DNA of 64,000 nucleotides, from positions 119,335 through 183,334 of the forward strand of contig NZ_JADEWG010000002.1 of NCBI RefSeq assembly GCF_015207735.1. The letters are read 5' to 3'. Under the pieces are notes generated by a model. The model had not been told where the DNA came from. It worked only from the letters and a program-made list of their open reading frames with translations, and did no database searches. Origin of the DNA: [Phormidium] sp. LEGE 05292 (GTDB lineage Bacteria; Cyanobacteriota; Cyanobacteriia; Cyanobacteriales; Aerosakkonemataceae). Each line of letters begins with the position of its first letter. Position 1 is the stretch's first letter. Below, in pieces: positions 1 to 9,076 of the stretch. A program made the position numbers and the translations under genes.

Positions 1-112
1 AGAAGAGCAGCTAAATTCAGTTTTATTTTTCTCTCAATAAAGTTTGTTCTCAATAAGCTGGGAAATTTTTCACCCAGTCTGAACCTTACAACCCTGCATT
101 CATCTTGGTTTC

Positions 113-129
113 GGGGCGCTTGTCGCCCC
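113..129 (+). terminator. GC-rich hairpin in leftmost intergenic region
   Basis: GGGGCG (113-118) pairs with CGCCCC (124-129) around a 5-nt loop. It is followed by AT-rich sequence without a clean T run, so it could be a weak terminator of a gene left of the window. The 14-mer TGTCGCCCCCTGAA that begins in this hairpin recurs inside the helicase remnant near 5188-5201. I see nothing else definite in bases 1-322 apart from a HIP1-like site. Confidence 0.35.
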
Positions 130-322
130 CTGAACAATTAATTACTCAATACCTCTGCAAAATACTTACAGACTCAACATTTTTCGATTGAATTATTGCT
201 AGACTTAGCAACGAGCGATCGCCAATCCCACAAGTGTCCCCATCATCGAGGCACTATGAGATTGATATTAGTTCACATCTGCTACCGCAGTAGAAATCCA
301 GATAATCAAACTGGGTTCAATC

Positions 323-1759
323 ATGACAAAAGCTCCACTCAAAAAATTCACTACAGTAGAAGCAGATACTCCAAGAAAAACCTCCAAGAAAAAGCGGCCA
401 TCGACTGCTAAATCTTCAGTAGCGGGTGAAGAGAAAGTACGCAGAGTCAAGGCTACATCACCTCTAACTAACCAACCCGAAACAATCTCTCCAACTGAGG
501 TTGAAGAAGTTTCCGAAACCTTAACCCCATCCCCCTCAACTGCATCTGAAGTTGAAATCATTTGCAATTCTAGAGAATTCAACGATTACGTGCAAGCCCT
601 TAAAACCATAATTCCTAATAATAGCACCCACCCTATCTTGTGCAATGCACTAATTGAAGCAGATGCAGATGCACAACAATTGCACCTGACAACCTATAAT
701 TTGGAATTCGGTTTGCAAGTGAGTTTCGATGCTACAGTCAATCAACCGGGAGCTTTGACACTTCCTGCACCCATACTTGCTGAAATTTTAGGTAAGTTTC
801 CATCTGGTCGTCTCACCTTAAATAGCCAACTGACGACTTCAGGTACAAACACTCCATCGGTTAGTGCCACGATGAAGATGTCAGGAAGTCATCACGTTTT
901 ACGCGGACTTTTGAGTGATGAGTTTCCCCCTATTCCCAAGGTAGAACAAAAGCTGCTTTCTCTGCCTGCTAGCGTATTATTAGCAGCGCTTAAAGGTAGT
1001 TTATTCGCTGTCAGTTCTGATGAAGTTAAAAGGATTATAACAGGCGTTCATTTCCAACTGAGCCACGATAGCGAAAGGGGACTTGACCAATTGAGGATTT
1101 GCACAACAGATGGTCATCGAATTGCCATGATTTTAGGATTAAGTGAAAGCAGCGATAATCCCAATCCTTTGATGAATTCCCCGGTACAGTTCACCGTACC
1201 TGCTAAAACACTTAAAGTCTTAGAGCGCAATTTAAACCCATCTGACCGTCTCTCTATCTACTACAATATTTCGACTCAAACTTCGCAAAAATTTGTAGCA
1301 TTTCGGTGGAAAAACTGGCATTTAACCAGTCAATTATTGGAGGGAGAGTATCCCGATTGTAGCCAAATTATCGATCCATACAGGAATCGGTTCGATCGTG
1401 AATTACTGATTGAGCGATTGGCATTGTTGAAAGCTTTAGAGCGTTTAGCGACTCACAGCGATAAATCTCATGTTACGGTCGTTTTAGAATTTAATTCCGA
1501 GCGGCAGCAAGTTCAAGCATCAATTAGTAACGCTATTAGTGCTGGAACTGAAATCTTGGATGCCAAAATTATTGGAAGTGACTTGAAGCTGAAGTGCGAT
1601 ATTCGCTATCTAATTGAAACTGCCAAAGCGATTTCTAGTTCGGATCTGCGAATACTTTTGGCAACACCTACAACACCCATTTTGATATCCCCTTTTGGCA
1701 CACCAGCATCGGGAGAAGCTGCGATCGAATCGGAGTATGTTCTCGCACCACAAGAATGA
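323..1759 (+). CDS. dnaN: DNA polymerase III beta subunit (sliding clamp), plasmid-borne
   Basis: This encodes a beta sliding clamp of 478 residues, the ring that tethers replicative polymerases to DNA. The clamp core starts near residue 77 (EIICNSREF) and runs through three clamp-like domains to the end; the stretch THPILCNALIEADA is typical of the first domain of cyanobacterial DnaN. Residues 1-76 are an extra Lys/Ser/Thr-rich, probably disordered extension that normal DnaN lacks. The C-terminus (EYVLAPQE) departs from the usual Y-x-MP-hydrophobic ending. It is the first gene of an apparent dnaN-dnaX-holA operon, with 105 nt to the next start. Being clustered with clamp-loader genes suggests a plasmid-encoded copy rather than the host clamp. 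The family call is firm; plasmid origin is inferred from context. Confidence 0.9.
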   Translation: MTKAPLKKFTTVEADTPRKTSKKKRPSTAKSSVAGEEKVRRVKATSPLTNQPETISPTEVEEVSETLTPSPSTASEVEIICNSREFNDYVQALKTIIPNNSTHPILCNALIEADADAQQLHLTTYNLEFGLQVSFDATVNQPGALTLPAPILAEILGKFPSGRLTLNSQLTTSGTNTPSVSATMKMSGSHHVLRGLLSDEFPPIPKVEQKLLSLPASVLLAALKGSLFAVSSDEVKRIITGVHFQLSHDSERGLDQLRICTTDGHRIAMILGLSESSDNPNPLMNSPVQFTVPAKTLKVLERNLNPSDRLSIYYNISTQTSQKFVAFRWKNWHLTSQLLEGEYPDCSQIIDPYRNRFDRELLIERLALLKALERLATHSDKSHVTVVLEFNSERQQVQASISNAISAGTEILDAKIIGSDLKLKCDIRYLIETAKAISSSDLRILLATPTTPILISPFGTPASGEAAIESEYVLAPQE

Positions 1760-1864
1760 TTAATTGCAAGGGAGAAGGATTTTTTAGTTTTCCTACTCTC
1801 CCTATCCTTAAATTTTTCATCCCCTAACGGGGAGTTACTCAGCACTTTGAATAAAACTCGAATA

Positions 1865-3253
1865 ATGCACCAACCATTACCGCTCAAATATCGACCAAAA
1901 ACCCTCTCAAGTTTAGTCGGTCAAGAACCAATTAAAACGGCGCTAACAAATGCCGTTACTTCCATTAAAATTGCCCCGGCTTATCTGTTTACAGGGCCAA
2001 GAGGAACGGGTAAAACTTCCACAGCACGTATTCTGGCTAAATCTCTCAATTGTCTTAGCAGCCAAACTCCCACAGCCACTCCCTGCAATAAATGTACATC
2101 GTGTAAAGCAATTGATGCAGGCAATAGTTTGGATGTGAGTGAAATTGATGCTGCTAGCCACAATGGGGTAGAAGATGCTAGAGAATTAATCTCTAGTAGC
2201 AATTTTGCGCCAGCAATGAGTCGATATCGGGTATTCGTTTTAGATGAATGCCATCAGCTTAGTAGTAGCGCTCAAAATGCTCTCCTCAAGTGTATTGAAG
2301 AACCACCATCTCATGTGGTATTTATTCTTTGTACGACAGAAGCGCACAAAGTATTACCAACTATTAGTTCGCGCTGTCAAACGTTTAACTTCAAAGCACT
2401 GTCTATTGAGGCAATTGTCGGACAATTGTCGAAAGTAGCTCTTCAGGAATCGATCGCGATCGCAGATGAAGCAACTAAACTTATCGCACGGCATTCTGAG
2501 GGTGGTTTGAGAGATGCTTTGCAATTGCTTTCTCAATTATCGCTGATGGGAGAAGAAATTACACCAAACCATGTGATAGAAGTGTCTGGTGGGATTTCTT
2601 CTAACGATTTAGCTGGTATTGTACGAGCTATCTGTGCAGGTGATGTGCTGGCAGTATTGCAATCGGCGAGAACCCTGATTGATAGCGGTAAAACACCGAA
2701 ATTAATCCTCAGTAGTATGCTGGCAGTTTATCGCGATTTACTGATCGTTAAAAGCGTACCCAAAAGTGAAAGTGCGATCGCGGGAACTCTTAGCTACTCG
2801 CAATTGCGACAAATCGCTAGCAGCTTGGATTTCCATAGCATAGATGCAGCTTTAATGCAACTACAAAAGTCGGAGAGTCAATTGAGAATGACGACTAATG
2901 GTGCTACTTGGTTAGAAGTATGTTTGCTCAACTTGATTCAAAAGAGCGAACGCCAACCGTTACGAGAACAGCAAGTAAGTCGATCGCAGTATAACGGGAA
3001 TGGAAATGGTACAACTAAAGATTTGGATTCGGTTTGGGGTCAGGTTATTGAAGCAACGAAACCAGCTAATCGCACCCTACTATCTCGTGCCAAATTAGTA
3101 AGCTTAAAGGATGGTAAGTGCATATTAGCAGTGCAAGCATCTGATGTCAAAAAGTTTCAAACCAATATTGTATTGGTAGAGCGAATTGTCAGTAAAGCAT
3201 TGAGATATTCCGTTACGGTTGCCATCGAACAACAGGAGAAAGTTTCAGCATGA
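1865..3253 (+). CDS. dnaX: DNA polymerase III gamma/tau subunit (clamp loader ATPase)
   Basis: AAA+ clamp-loader motor of 462 residues. The Walker A motif is GPRGTGKT (44-51). A zinc module follows with cysteines near 63, 74, 77 and 80. Walker B is VFVLDECH (123-130), and the SRC motif with the arginine finger is at 169-171. Homology runs through the collar domain, but the tail is short, so this looks like a gamma-type protein without the long tau C-terminus that binds DnaB and DnaE. ATG 1865 gives the family-like start MHQPLPLKYRP; an in-frame TTG at 1847 has a GGGGAG 12 nt upstream and is an alternative start. The stop overlaps the holA start (ATGA), indicating translational coupling. Confidence 0.92.
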   Translation: MHQPLPLKYRPKTLSSLVGQEPIKTALTNAVTSIKIAPAYLFTGPRGTGKTSTARILAKSLNCLSSQTPTATPCNKCTSCKAIDAGNSLDVSEIDAASHNGVEDARELISSSNFAPAMSRYRVFVLDECHQLSSSAQNALLKCIEEPPSHVVFILCTTEAHKVLPTISSRCQTFNFKALSIEAIVGQLSKVALQESIAIADEATKLIARHSEGGLRDALQLLSQLSLMGEEITPNHVIEVSGGISSNDLAGIVRAICAGDVLAVLQSARTLIDSGKTPKLILSSMLAVYRDLLIVKSVPKSESAIAGTLSYSQLRQIASSLDFHSIDAALMQLQKSESQLRMTTNGATWLEVCLLNLIQKSERQPLREQQVSRSQYNGNGNGTTKDLDSVWGQVIEATKPANRTLLSRAKLVSLKDGKCILAVQASDVKKFQTNIVLVERIVSKALRYSVTVAIEQQEKVSA

Positions 3254-4188
3254 TAACGCTATTGATTGGTAACGATACTGAAGCGATTAAGCGAGAATTG
3301 GCAAGTTTAAAAGTACAAACGCATCCAGTGTGGCGAGACTTTAACGTGCATCGATTTAGTGCCGAACAATTGAGTGCTGCGATAATGAGTGCTTTGTCGG
3401 TTCCTTTGGGTGAAGGTAGCAAACTGATTATCGTAGAAGGCTGTGATTTTAAACAGTTTGGCGAGATGGGATTAGAGATTTTGCAACCTTTATCTATGCT
3501 ACCTAAAACTACCCATTTGGTGTTTATCGCTACTTCGATTGATAAACGATTGAAGGTAAGTAAACATTTGCTATCGTTAGGCAAGCTGAAAGAATTTAAT
3601 TTGATTCCACCTTGGCGTACCGACTTAATCGAACAAGCGATCGCAAATACTGCTAAACAGATGCAGCTAACTATTGCTCGTGATGCTGTTAGCTATTTAG
3701 CACAAGCGATTGGCAATGATACTACCAGAATGGTGAAGGAATTGGAAAAGCTAGCTGTCTATGCAGCAGGTAAGCGGATTACCAAAGAGCAAGCTATTTT
3801 GCTAATTCCTACTACAACCAGCAATAGTTTACAATTAGCTCAAGCCTTATTGGAAGGTAAAACTATTGAGATCGTTCGGATAGTACGTGAGTTGCTATCG
3901 AGAGCAGAATTCCCCCTGGTAATTGTTGCTACTCTCATCACTCAGTTTAAGACATGGTTGTGGGTAAAAGCAGCATTGGTAGCTAAACGCTCTGAAGAGG
4001 AAATTGCTAGTTTATGTGGATTGGGTAATCCGAAAAGAATGTATTTTCTGCGGCAAGAGGTGAAGGAGATTTCGATAAATTATTTGTCAAGAGCGCTTTC
4101 TATGCTGTTTGAATTAGAAGTTGAACTAAAAAGTGGAGAAAAGGCTGATTCGATCCTGCCAGCATTGTTGAGAATTTGCCTTTCTTAA
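3250..4188 (+). CDS. holA: DNA polymerase III delta subunit (clamp loader wrench)
   Basis: A 312-residue HolA-family protein that opens the beta clamp within the clamp loader. The N-terminal half has a RecA-like fold without Walker motifs (MITLLIGNDTEAIKREL at the start; RTDLIEQAIANTAKQMQ later), followed by the helical segment AQAIGNDTTRMVKELEKLA, which is a hallmark of the family, and a C-terminal collar. The start codon overlaps the dnaX stop by 4 nt, so the two are coupled. With dnaN and dnaX this gives the beta, gamma/tau and delta components; delta-prime, DnaE, DnaB, primase and SSB genes are not seen in this window. Confidence 0.9.
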   Translation: MITLLIGNDTEAIKRELASLKVQTHPVWRDFNVHRFSAEQLSAAIMSALSVPLGEGSKLIIVEGCDFKQFGEMGLEILQPLSMLPKTTHLVFIATSIDKRLKVSKHLLSLGKLKEFNLIPPWRTDLIEQAIANTAKQMQLTIARDAVSYLAQAIGNDTTRMVKELEKLAVYAAGKRITKEQAILLIPTTTSNSLQLAQALLEGKTIEIVRIVRELLSRAEFPLVIVATLITQFKTWLWVKAALVAKRSEEEIASLCGLGNPKRMYFLRQEVKEISINYLSRALSMLFELEVELKSGEKADSILPALLRICLS

Positions 4189-4232
4189 AGGGTTGGAACT
4201 TTCCCTATCTGCGAAAATTGAATTGTCAATAG

Positions 4233-4259
4233 GCGCTATTGGTTAAAAACCAGTAGCGC
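4233..4259 (+). terminator. Hairpin after holA
   Basis: A 12-bp stem with one T-G wobble, GCGCTATTGGTT (4233-4244) and AACCAGTAGCGC (4248-4259), with a 3-nt AAA loop. It lies 45 nt after the holA stop. There is no strong T tract, so it may be a factor-dependent terminator or an RNA-processing stem between holA and the next gene. Confidence 0.5.
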
Positions 4260-4300
4260 TAACTTGTAATGCTGTGCAAAAATTAAATGTAGGTTTTTGA

Positions 4301-4714
4301 ATGAATCCATCCATAGTAATTACTTTAATCGATCCAGACTGCAGCTATTCTCTCCCTGCTCGTTGGGGCAATGATTATCAAATCGATAGGATTGAAAAAG
4401 TTTATCTGAACGGGCAGCAAGGATTATGCTTGCATCTTTCTAGTTTACAAGATGAAAAAATTGATACTTTCATTCCAGGGTGTCAGCCAATTAACTGCAC
4501 TACTGAATACCCTTACTTTTACTTACTTTGCTTACCAAACGAAATTCCTCCTGCGATTGGAAGTGCATGGGGAAACTTGTATCGAATATCAGAATGTTGT
4601 CAAGTTTTAAGGAAAAGTTATTTTAGCAAAGAAAAGTATTGCTTGAGATGGCATTGGAGATTAACGCTCAGTATGAGGAGAGAACCAATTAAACTACTTC
4701 CTCCTGTTCAGTAA
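4301..4714 (+). CDS. Hypothetical protein, 137 aa, at the end of the replication operon
   Basis: I do not recognise this family. It has no signal peptide or membrane segment. It contains several cysteines (CSY, GLCLH, CQPINC, LLCL, ECCQV) and a basic C-terminus (RWHWRLTLSMRREPIK), which could contact nucleic acid. It is co-directional with dnaN-dnaX-holA and 112 nt after holA with a hairpin between, so it may be a lightly expressed distal member of that operon. The ATG at 4301 is the first in frame; no strong ribosome binding site is visible. The strand and length fit a real gene, but function is unknown. Confidence 0.6.
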   Translation: MNPSIVITLIDPDCSYSLPARWGNDYQIDRIEKVYLNGQQGLCLHLSSLQDEKIDTFIPGCQPINCTTEYPYFYLLCLPNEIPPAIGSAWGNLYRISECCQVLRKSYFSKEKYCLRWHWRLTLSMRREPIKLLPPVQ

Positions 4715-4769
4715 AGATTAGCAAAAAAGTTGTTTGTAGTTAATTTATTTGAGTTGTAAGTCAGCGCTT

Positions 4770-4805
4770 GAGATCCCCGACTTCTCTTGTCAAGTCGAGG
4801 ATCTC
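4770..4805 (+). repeat. Palindromic hairpin (GAGATCCCCGACTT family)
   Basis: GAGATCCCCGACTT (4770-4783) and AAGTCGAGGATCTC (4792-4805) form a 14-bp stem with one mismatch around an 8-nt loop. Elements of the AGATCCCCGACTT type are frequent small palindromes between genes in filamentous cyanobacteria (general knowledge, not checked here). It sits just past the 3' end of the helicase remnant and could act as a bidirectional terminator. Confidence 0.6.
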
Positions 4806-4834
4806 GCCTTATGTAGGCGGTAATCGCAGGGGGT

Positions 4835-5410
4835 TTAGGCAGTGCGGAGCCGTTTTCGATCGCGATTCCCCGATTTTGTGGACTTTTTGCTGCGGGTGGG
4901 TGTGGATGGTGTCTGGGACTTTCTCTGGCTACTGCGACGTTGATTCGATTGCTTCGGCTTCGGTTGCTCTGCCGCAGGGGGAGGTTGGCTTGTACCCTGG
5001 AATCACGTATGAGGGAAGGGTTCGATTGAGCAACCGTTCGATGTTCTTCAGGAAGGGATATTCATCGCTACAGACCAGGGAAACGGCTTGTCCAACGTTT
5101 CCAGCGCGACCTGTGCGACCGATGCGATGCTTTTATCAAAGAGGTCTGAGAGCTATAAGCCTCATCCAGCAACCACTTTAGCCTCGTTGTCGCCCCCTGA
5201 AACGTTGGGCAGTTCAAAGTTCACCACATGGGGAAGCTGGTCGATATCTAGTCCCCGCGATGCTACGTCGGTGGCGACTAATACCCGCACTTTCCCTTGC
5301 TTAAAGTCTTGCAGCGCACGGGTGCGGGCTGCCTGAGTTTTGTTGCCATGAATTGCGGTGCTTTTGAGCCCATCTTTAGTAAGCTGCTCGGCTAGACGGT
5401 TGGCTTTAGG
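4835..5410 (-). pseudogene. DEAD-box RNA helicase remnant (C-terminal half)
   Basis: Read on the minus strand from about 5410, the sequence encodes [19 protein letters not shown], then [15 protein letters not shown] (motifs IVa-V), then HRIGRTGRAG (motif VI) and ERLLNRTLPSYVIPG, as in RhlE-type helicases. The N-terminal ATPase half is missing. About 70 bp (5131-5200) replaces the few codons between motifs V and VI and carries a stop. A further frameshift near 4940 puts the basic, low-complexity tail (RSSQRKSQTP, ending at 4835) in another frame. Three independent lesions make this a dead gene fragment. The open frames on the opposite strand here are shadows of it. Confidence 0.8.
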
Positions 5411-5572
5411 TTTTTAGAGTCAGCCCATTGAGGTGTTGGCAGGGTATAGAGTTTCCTGATCGGTGTATGAATTGGAGTTGCTCATTGAATGCTTTCAATT
5501 CTAAGGTCTAAACTAGCGATCGCGTGTTTCTGAAGCTAGAATATAGGGTAGTTTGCACAGTGTTTAAGCCTT

Positions 5573-7293
5573 ATGAGGATTTCTACGCTTGAGATCAAGA
5601 ACTATCGGAACTTAGATGGGGTTAAAATAAAGTTTCATCCTACAACAAACTTCATTATTGGGGAGAATAATTTAGGTAAGTCAAATTTACTCGATTTATT
5701 AAATATTATATTTAACAAAAATAATTTTTTGAATCAGATTTTTGGAATCTAGATAATCAAATTCAAATTAATTTTTCATTGGGACTTTCCGAGCTTGAGC
5801 AAGGATTTTTTGATGATTTGTTTGATCCTAACAACAGAGAGGAAATAAATCTAGTAGCTATTCAAGAATCTCCTGATGAAATAATTAAGTTTCAACATCA
5901 AGAAACACAAACAGCTATTCATAGTAGCAAAGTAAAATGCGTCAATTACATAAACTATGACTCACTGAGGAATCCATCATCTGAACTAAGCTTTTCTAAT
6001 AATAGAGGTGTTGGTAAATTCTTGCATCATATTATAGTCAAGTATCTAAGAAATGGCAGTTTGCAAGACTCTGACTTTGTAATTACTGAAAAAATTGATG
6101 AATTTATAATCGGAGTCAACCAATCTTTGCAAAAAATTAAATCGTTTCGAGATTTCTCGGTGCAAGCTGTTAGGGAAGAGAATAACGAGAACTTGTTGGC
6201 AAAGCTCATATTATTAGCAGATGATAATAATCGAACTTTGGAAAACTTAGGTTATGGCGTACAGTTCTCAATAATTATCACCTTGTCAATTCTCGAAAGG
6301 TTACTAAGCCTTAGCCAGCAGCGTTTAGATAGATGTATTGTCGAAGATAGCTCAAGTGGAGAAAAGTGCATTCCAGTTTTAATAGGGTTGGATGAACCGG
6401 AGATTCACTTGCATCCTTATGCTCAAAGAAGTTTAATTAAATATCTTATGCGAGTAGTAAATAATGATGATCCAGATTTTAGCTCTCTTCTTGCAGAGAT
6501 ATTTCAAATAGATAGATTGCTTGGACAAATTATAGTTGTTTCACATTCGCCTAACATTTTACTAAATGACTATAGACAGTTTTTAAGAATCTCTAAAGAT
6601 GACAATGGTTCTATGGTTGTAAAAAATGGGTTTGATATAAACCTAGATACAGCTACTGAAAAACAGCTACTCAAGAATCTGCCTTATGTTAAAGAAGCGT
6701 TTTTTTCTAAAGTAGTAATTTTGGTTGAAGGCGATAGTGAACTTGGCGCTTTCCCTATTTTTAGTGAAAAAATGAATGTCGATCTAGATGAATTAGGAAT
6801 TAGCGTTGTTCAAGCAGGAAGCGCTGATTCGATTCCACCTTTAATGAAATTGCTAAATGAGTTTGGTATTCAAAATATAGGAGTAATGGATGCTGACAAG
6901 AGAGCCAGTCATAGTGGTACTCCAAATTTGTTTTTCACGCAAGGAGAGGATTTTGAAGAAGATATGTATGATAGCTTCAATATCGCAGATTATGCAAAAT
7001 ATTTAGAGGAAGAATTCCCTAATTATACAAAGGTTAATTTTTTCATGGGAAAGGCTAGGAGCATCAGCGTTCCTCTTGATCCTCAAAACCTAATTCATCC
7101 TCAGTTAGCTTCTTTATCCTCAGATAAAAACCAAGAACTCAAAGATATCTCAAAACAGGATATTCTCCCTACTTTAAGAAAAAAGAAAAGTCTTCTTCTT
7201 GGAAGAGATTTAAGTAAATACGTTACTGTAATTCCTCAAGTATATAGAGATTTAATTCAAAAAGCAGTTGAATTATCGAACAATGTTAAGTGA
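5573..7293 (+). pseudogene. gajA: OLD-family ATPase/TOPRIM nuclease, GajA-like, with one-base frameshift
   Basis: ATG 5573 opens a reading frame with LEIKNYRNL and Walker A GENNLGKSNLL, then hits TAG at 5750. The rest continues in another frame (clear from about 5731 to 7293) with Walker B LIGLDEPEIHLHP, then a TOPRIM domain with the acidic LVEGDSE and MDADK motifs. The two parts join if the T run at 5725-5730 had seven Ts instead of six, giving about 573 residues, close to the length known for GajA. A TTG at 5779 could start a product without the Walker A. It overlaps the helicase gene by 11 nt, the arrangement of class 2 OLD nucleases (Gabija). Whether the lesion is real, a sequencing error or a slippage site cannot be decided here. 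Confidence 0.75.
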
Positions 7294-9076
7294 ATCAGAA
7301 CAGAATCAATTATTACAGAAGCTCAGAACTCTACATTCTGACGATGAAAAGCAGCTTGAGGTTGTCTTCTCGGAGTCTAAGAGACTTATTGTTGAGGCTC
7401 CTGCGGGCTACGGAAAGACGAAAACCATGATTAGTAAGGTAGCTTATCTACTAGCTACTGGACAAATTGCTCATCCCAAAAAAATCCTTGCATTAACATT
7501 CAGTGTTAATGCAGCATATAAAATTAAAAAAGAGCTTTCTGAACATTTGCCTTACCTAATTCAGTCCATAAATTCAAATCAACTTAGAATAAATCAGAAC
7601 TTATTTGTCTCAAATTATCATGGTTTTTGTAGGCATATTTTAAAAAAATATGGTTATTTGCTACATTCTAAACTATCCAATTTAGATATACTGAAATCTG
7701 TAGATGATTCCAGAAACGAAGAAATAACTGAGCTTCTAAAAATATCTTATGATAATGCTTTAATGTTTACTAAATATAGTGATGCTGTTAAAAAGGTAGA
7801 CAAACAATATCTATCAAAATTCTTCCATCGATACACAGATGGAATCATAGAAAGGTTTCTTGATAAGGATTATATAAGTTTTAATGGAATCCTTGCGCTT
7901 ACTTTAAGGCTATTTCATGACTATAGTGAAGTGCTTCACTTCTATCGGGGTTATTTCCCCGTGATTATTGTGGATGAGTTTCAGGATACAAATGTTTTAA
8001 GCTGGGCTTTATTAAAGAAGCTAGTAGCTAATAAAACTCAATTAGTTTTTATGGGAGATTCCTTGCAAAGGATATATGGCTTTATAGGCGCTATACCGAA
8101 TTTAATGCTTGAGGCAGAGCAACTATTTTCTATGGAGCAGATAGTACTTGAAAAGAATTATAGATTTATGTCTAATCCACAGATGCTTCAACTGGATAAA
8201 AATATCAGACTAAATGCAAAGAAACCTGATGCTCCAGCTATTCAAACAAATGCGAAGATTCCATTTATATTTGCTAATAATCAACTAGAAGAAGCCAAAA
8301 AAATCACACAACAGATAAGTTGTTTGCTATCTTATGAAGATGGTCAACTGTACAAAATTGCAATTTTAGTAAAACAAAGAGGAGTAAACATTGAGAAAAT
8401 TATTGAGGTACTTATCGAGAAGGGTATTTCCTATTTTTATGCTCTCTTTGGTGACGATGATCCAGAATATTTATTATTTCATAGAGAGTGCTGTTCTCAA
8501 TTCACCGCTCAATTAAGAAAGGATATTAGAATTTCCAAAGTAACCCTAAGAAAGTTTTATCTTAAAATTGAAGAAACATTCAAACATAGTAGCAGTCCAG
8601 TAATAAAGTCATTGCTGAATTTACTAGAAGTTTTTTTGTCCAGGGTCTTAAGCGATTACTCATTTCTAAGCGCCGAAGATAAATTAATCCTCATAAGAGA
8701 TACTTTTGACAATAGAACACTAAAGCAAAACATGGAATATGTTAGTGAGAGTGTCATTATATCAACCATTCATGGAGCAAAAGGATTGGAATGGGATTAT
8801 GTATTAATGCCAGATATGGAGCAATACTCTATGCCTAACTGGTATGGACTCTGCGGAGCCTGTAACCATAAAAGCAACTGCAATTTAACTGTAGATAGTA
8901 GAAATGAAAAAAATTTCATAGAAGAATTAAGCGTGTTCTATGTAGGTGTAACTAGGGCAAGGAAACAGGTTTTATTTTCTGCAAGTAGTACTCGTTTCAA
9001 AGCAAACGGAACTACACAACAGGCAAACTTGAGTTGTATGCTAAAACTTCCTGGTATAACTCTTGTGGAGCAATAA
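7283..9076 (+). CDS. gajB: UvrD/PcrA-like superfamily 1 helicase, GajB-like
   Basis: A 597-residue SF1A helicase. Motif I is APAGYGKTKTM, Ia ALTFSVNAA, II VIIVDEFQDTN, III FMGDSLQRIYGF, IV LEKNYRF, V ISTIHGAKGLEWDYV and VI FYVGVTRARKQ. All look intact. A cysteine cluster (CGACNHKSNCN) lies between motifs V and VI and may bind a metal. It is somewhat longer than typical GajB. ATG 7283 overlaps the end of the OLD-nuclease gene by 11 nt; an earlier TTG at 7268 is less likely. The pair matches the Gabija anti-phage layout, in which GajB senses DNA ends or nucleotides and acts with GajA. Low GC content, like its partner, suggests they travelled together. Confidence 0.8.
   Translation: MLSESEQNQLLQKLRTLHSDDEKQLEVVFSESKRLIVEAPAGYGKTKTMISKVAYLLATGQIAHPKKILALTFSVNAAYKIKKELSEHLPYLIQSINSNQLRINQNLFVSNYHGFCRHILKKYGYLLHSKLSNLDILKSVDDSRNEEITELLKISYDNALMFTKYSDAVKKVDKQYLSKFFHRYTDGIIERFLDKDYISFNGILALTLRLFHDYSEVLHFYRGYFPVIIVDEFQDTNVLSWALLKKLVANKTQLVFMGDSLQRIYGFIGAIPNLMLEAEQLFSMEQIVLEKNYRFMSNPQMLQLDKNIRLNAKKPDAPAIQTNAKIPFIFANNQLEEAKKITQQISCLLSYEDGQLYKIAILVKQRGVNIEKIIEVLIEKGISYFYALFGDDDPEYLLFHRECCSQFTAQLRKDIRISKVTLRKFYLKIEETFKHSSSPVIKSLLNLLEVFLSRVLSDYSFLSAEDKLILIRDTFDNRTLKQNMEYVSESVIISTIHGAKGLEWDYVLMPDMEQYSMPNWYGLCGACNHKSNCNLTVDSRNEKNFIEELSVFYVGVTRARKQVLFSASSTRFKANGTTQQANLSCMLKLPGITLVEQ

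Noticed and set aside
268..582. Minus-strand open frame over the start of dnaN
   Set aside because: It is a shadow of the Lys/Ser-rich clamp extension; there is no ribosome site and no recognisable domain.
4768..5336. Plus-strand open frames in the 4.8-5.3 kb region
   Set aside because: They are antisense to the DEAD-box helicase remnant, whose motifs V and VI are clear on the minus strand.
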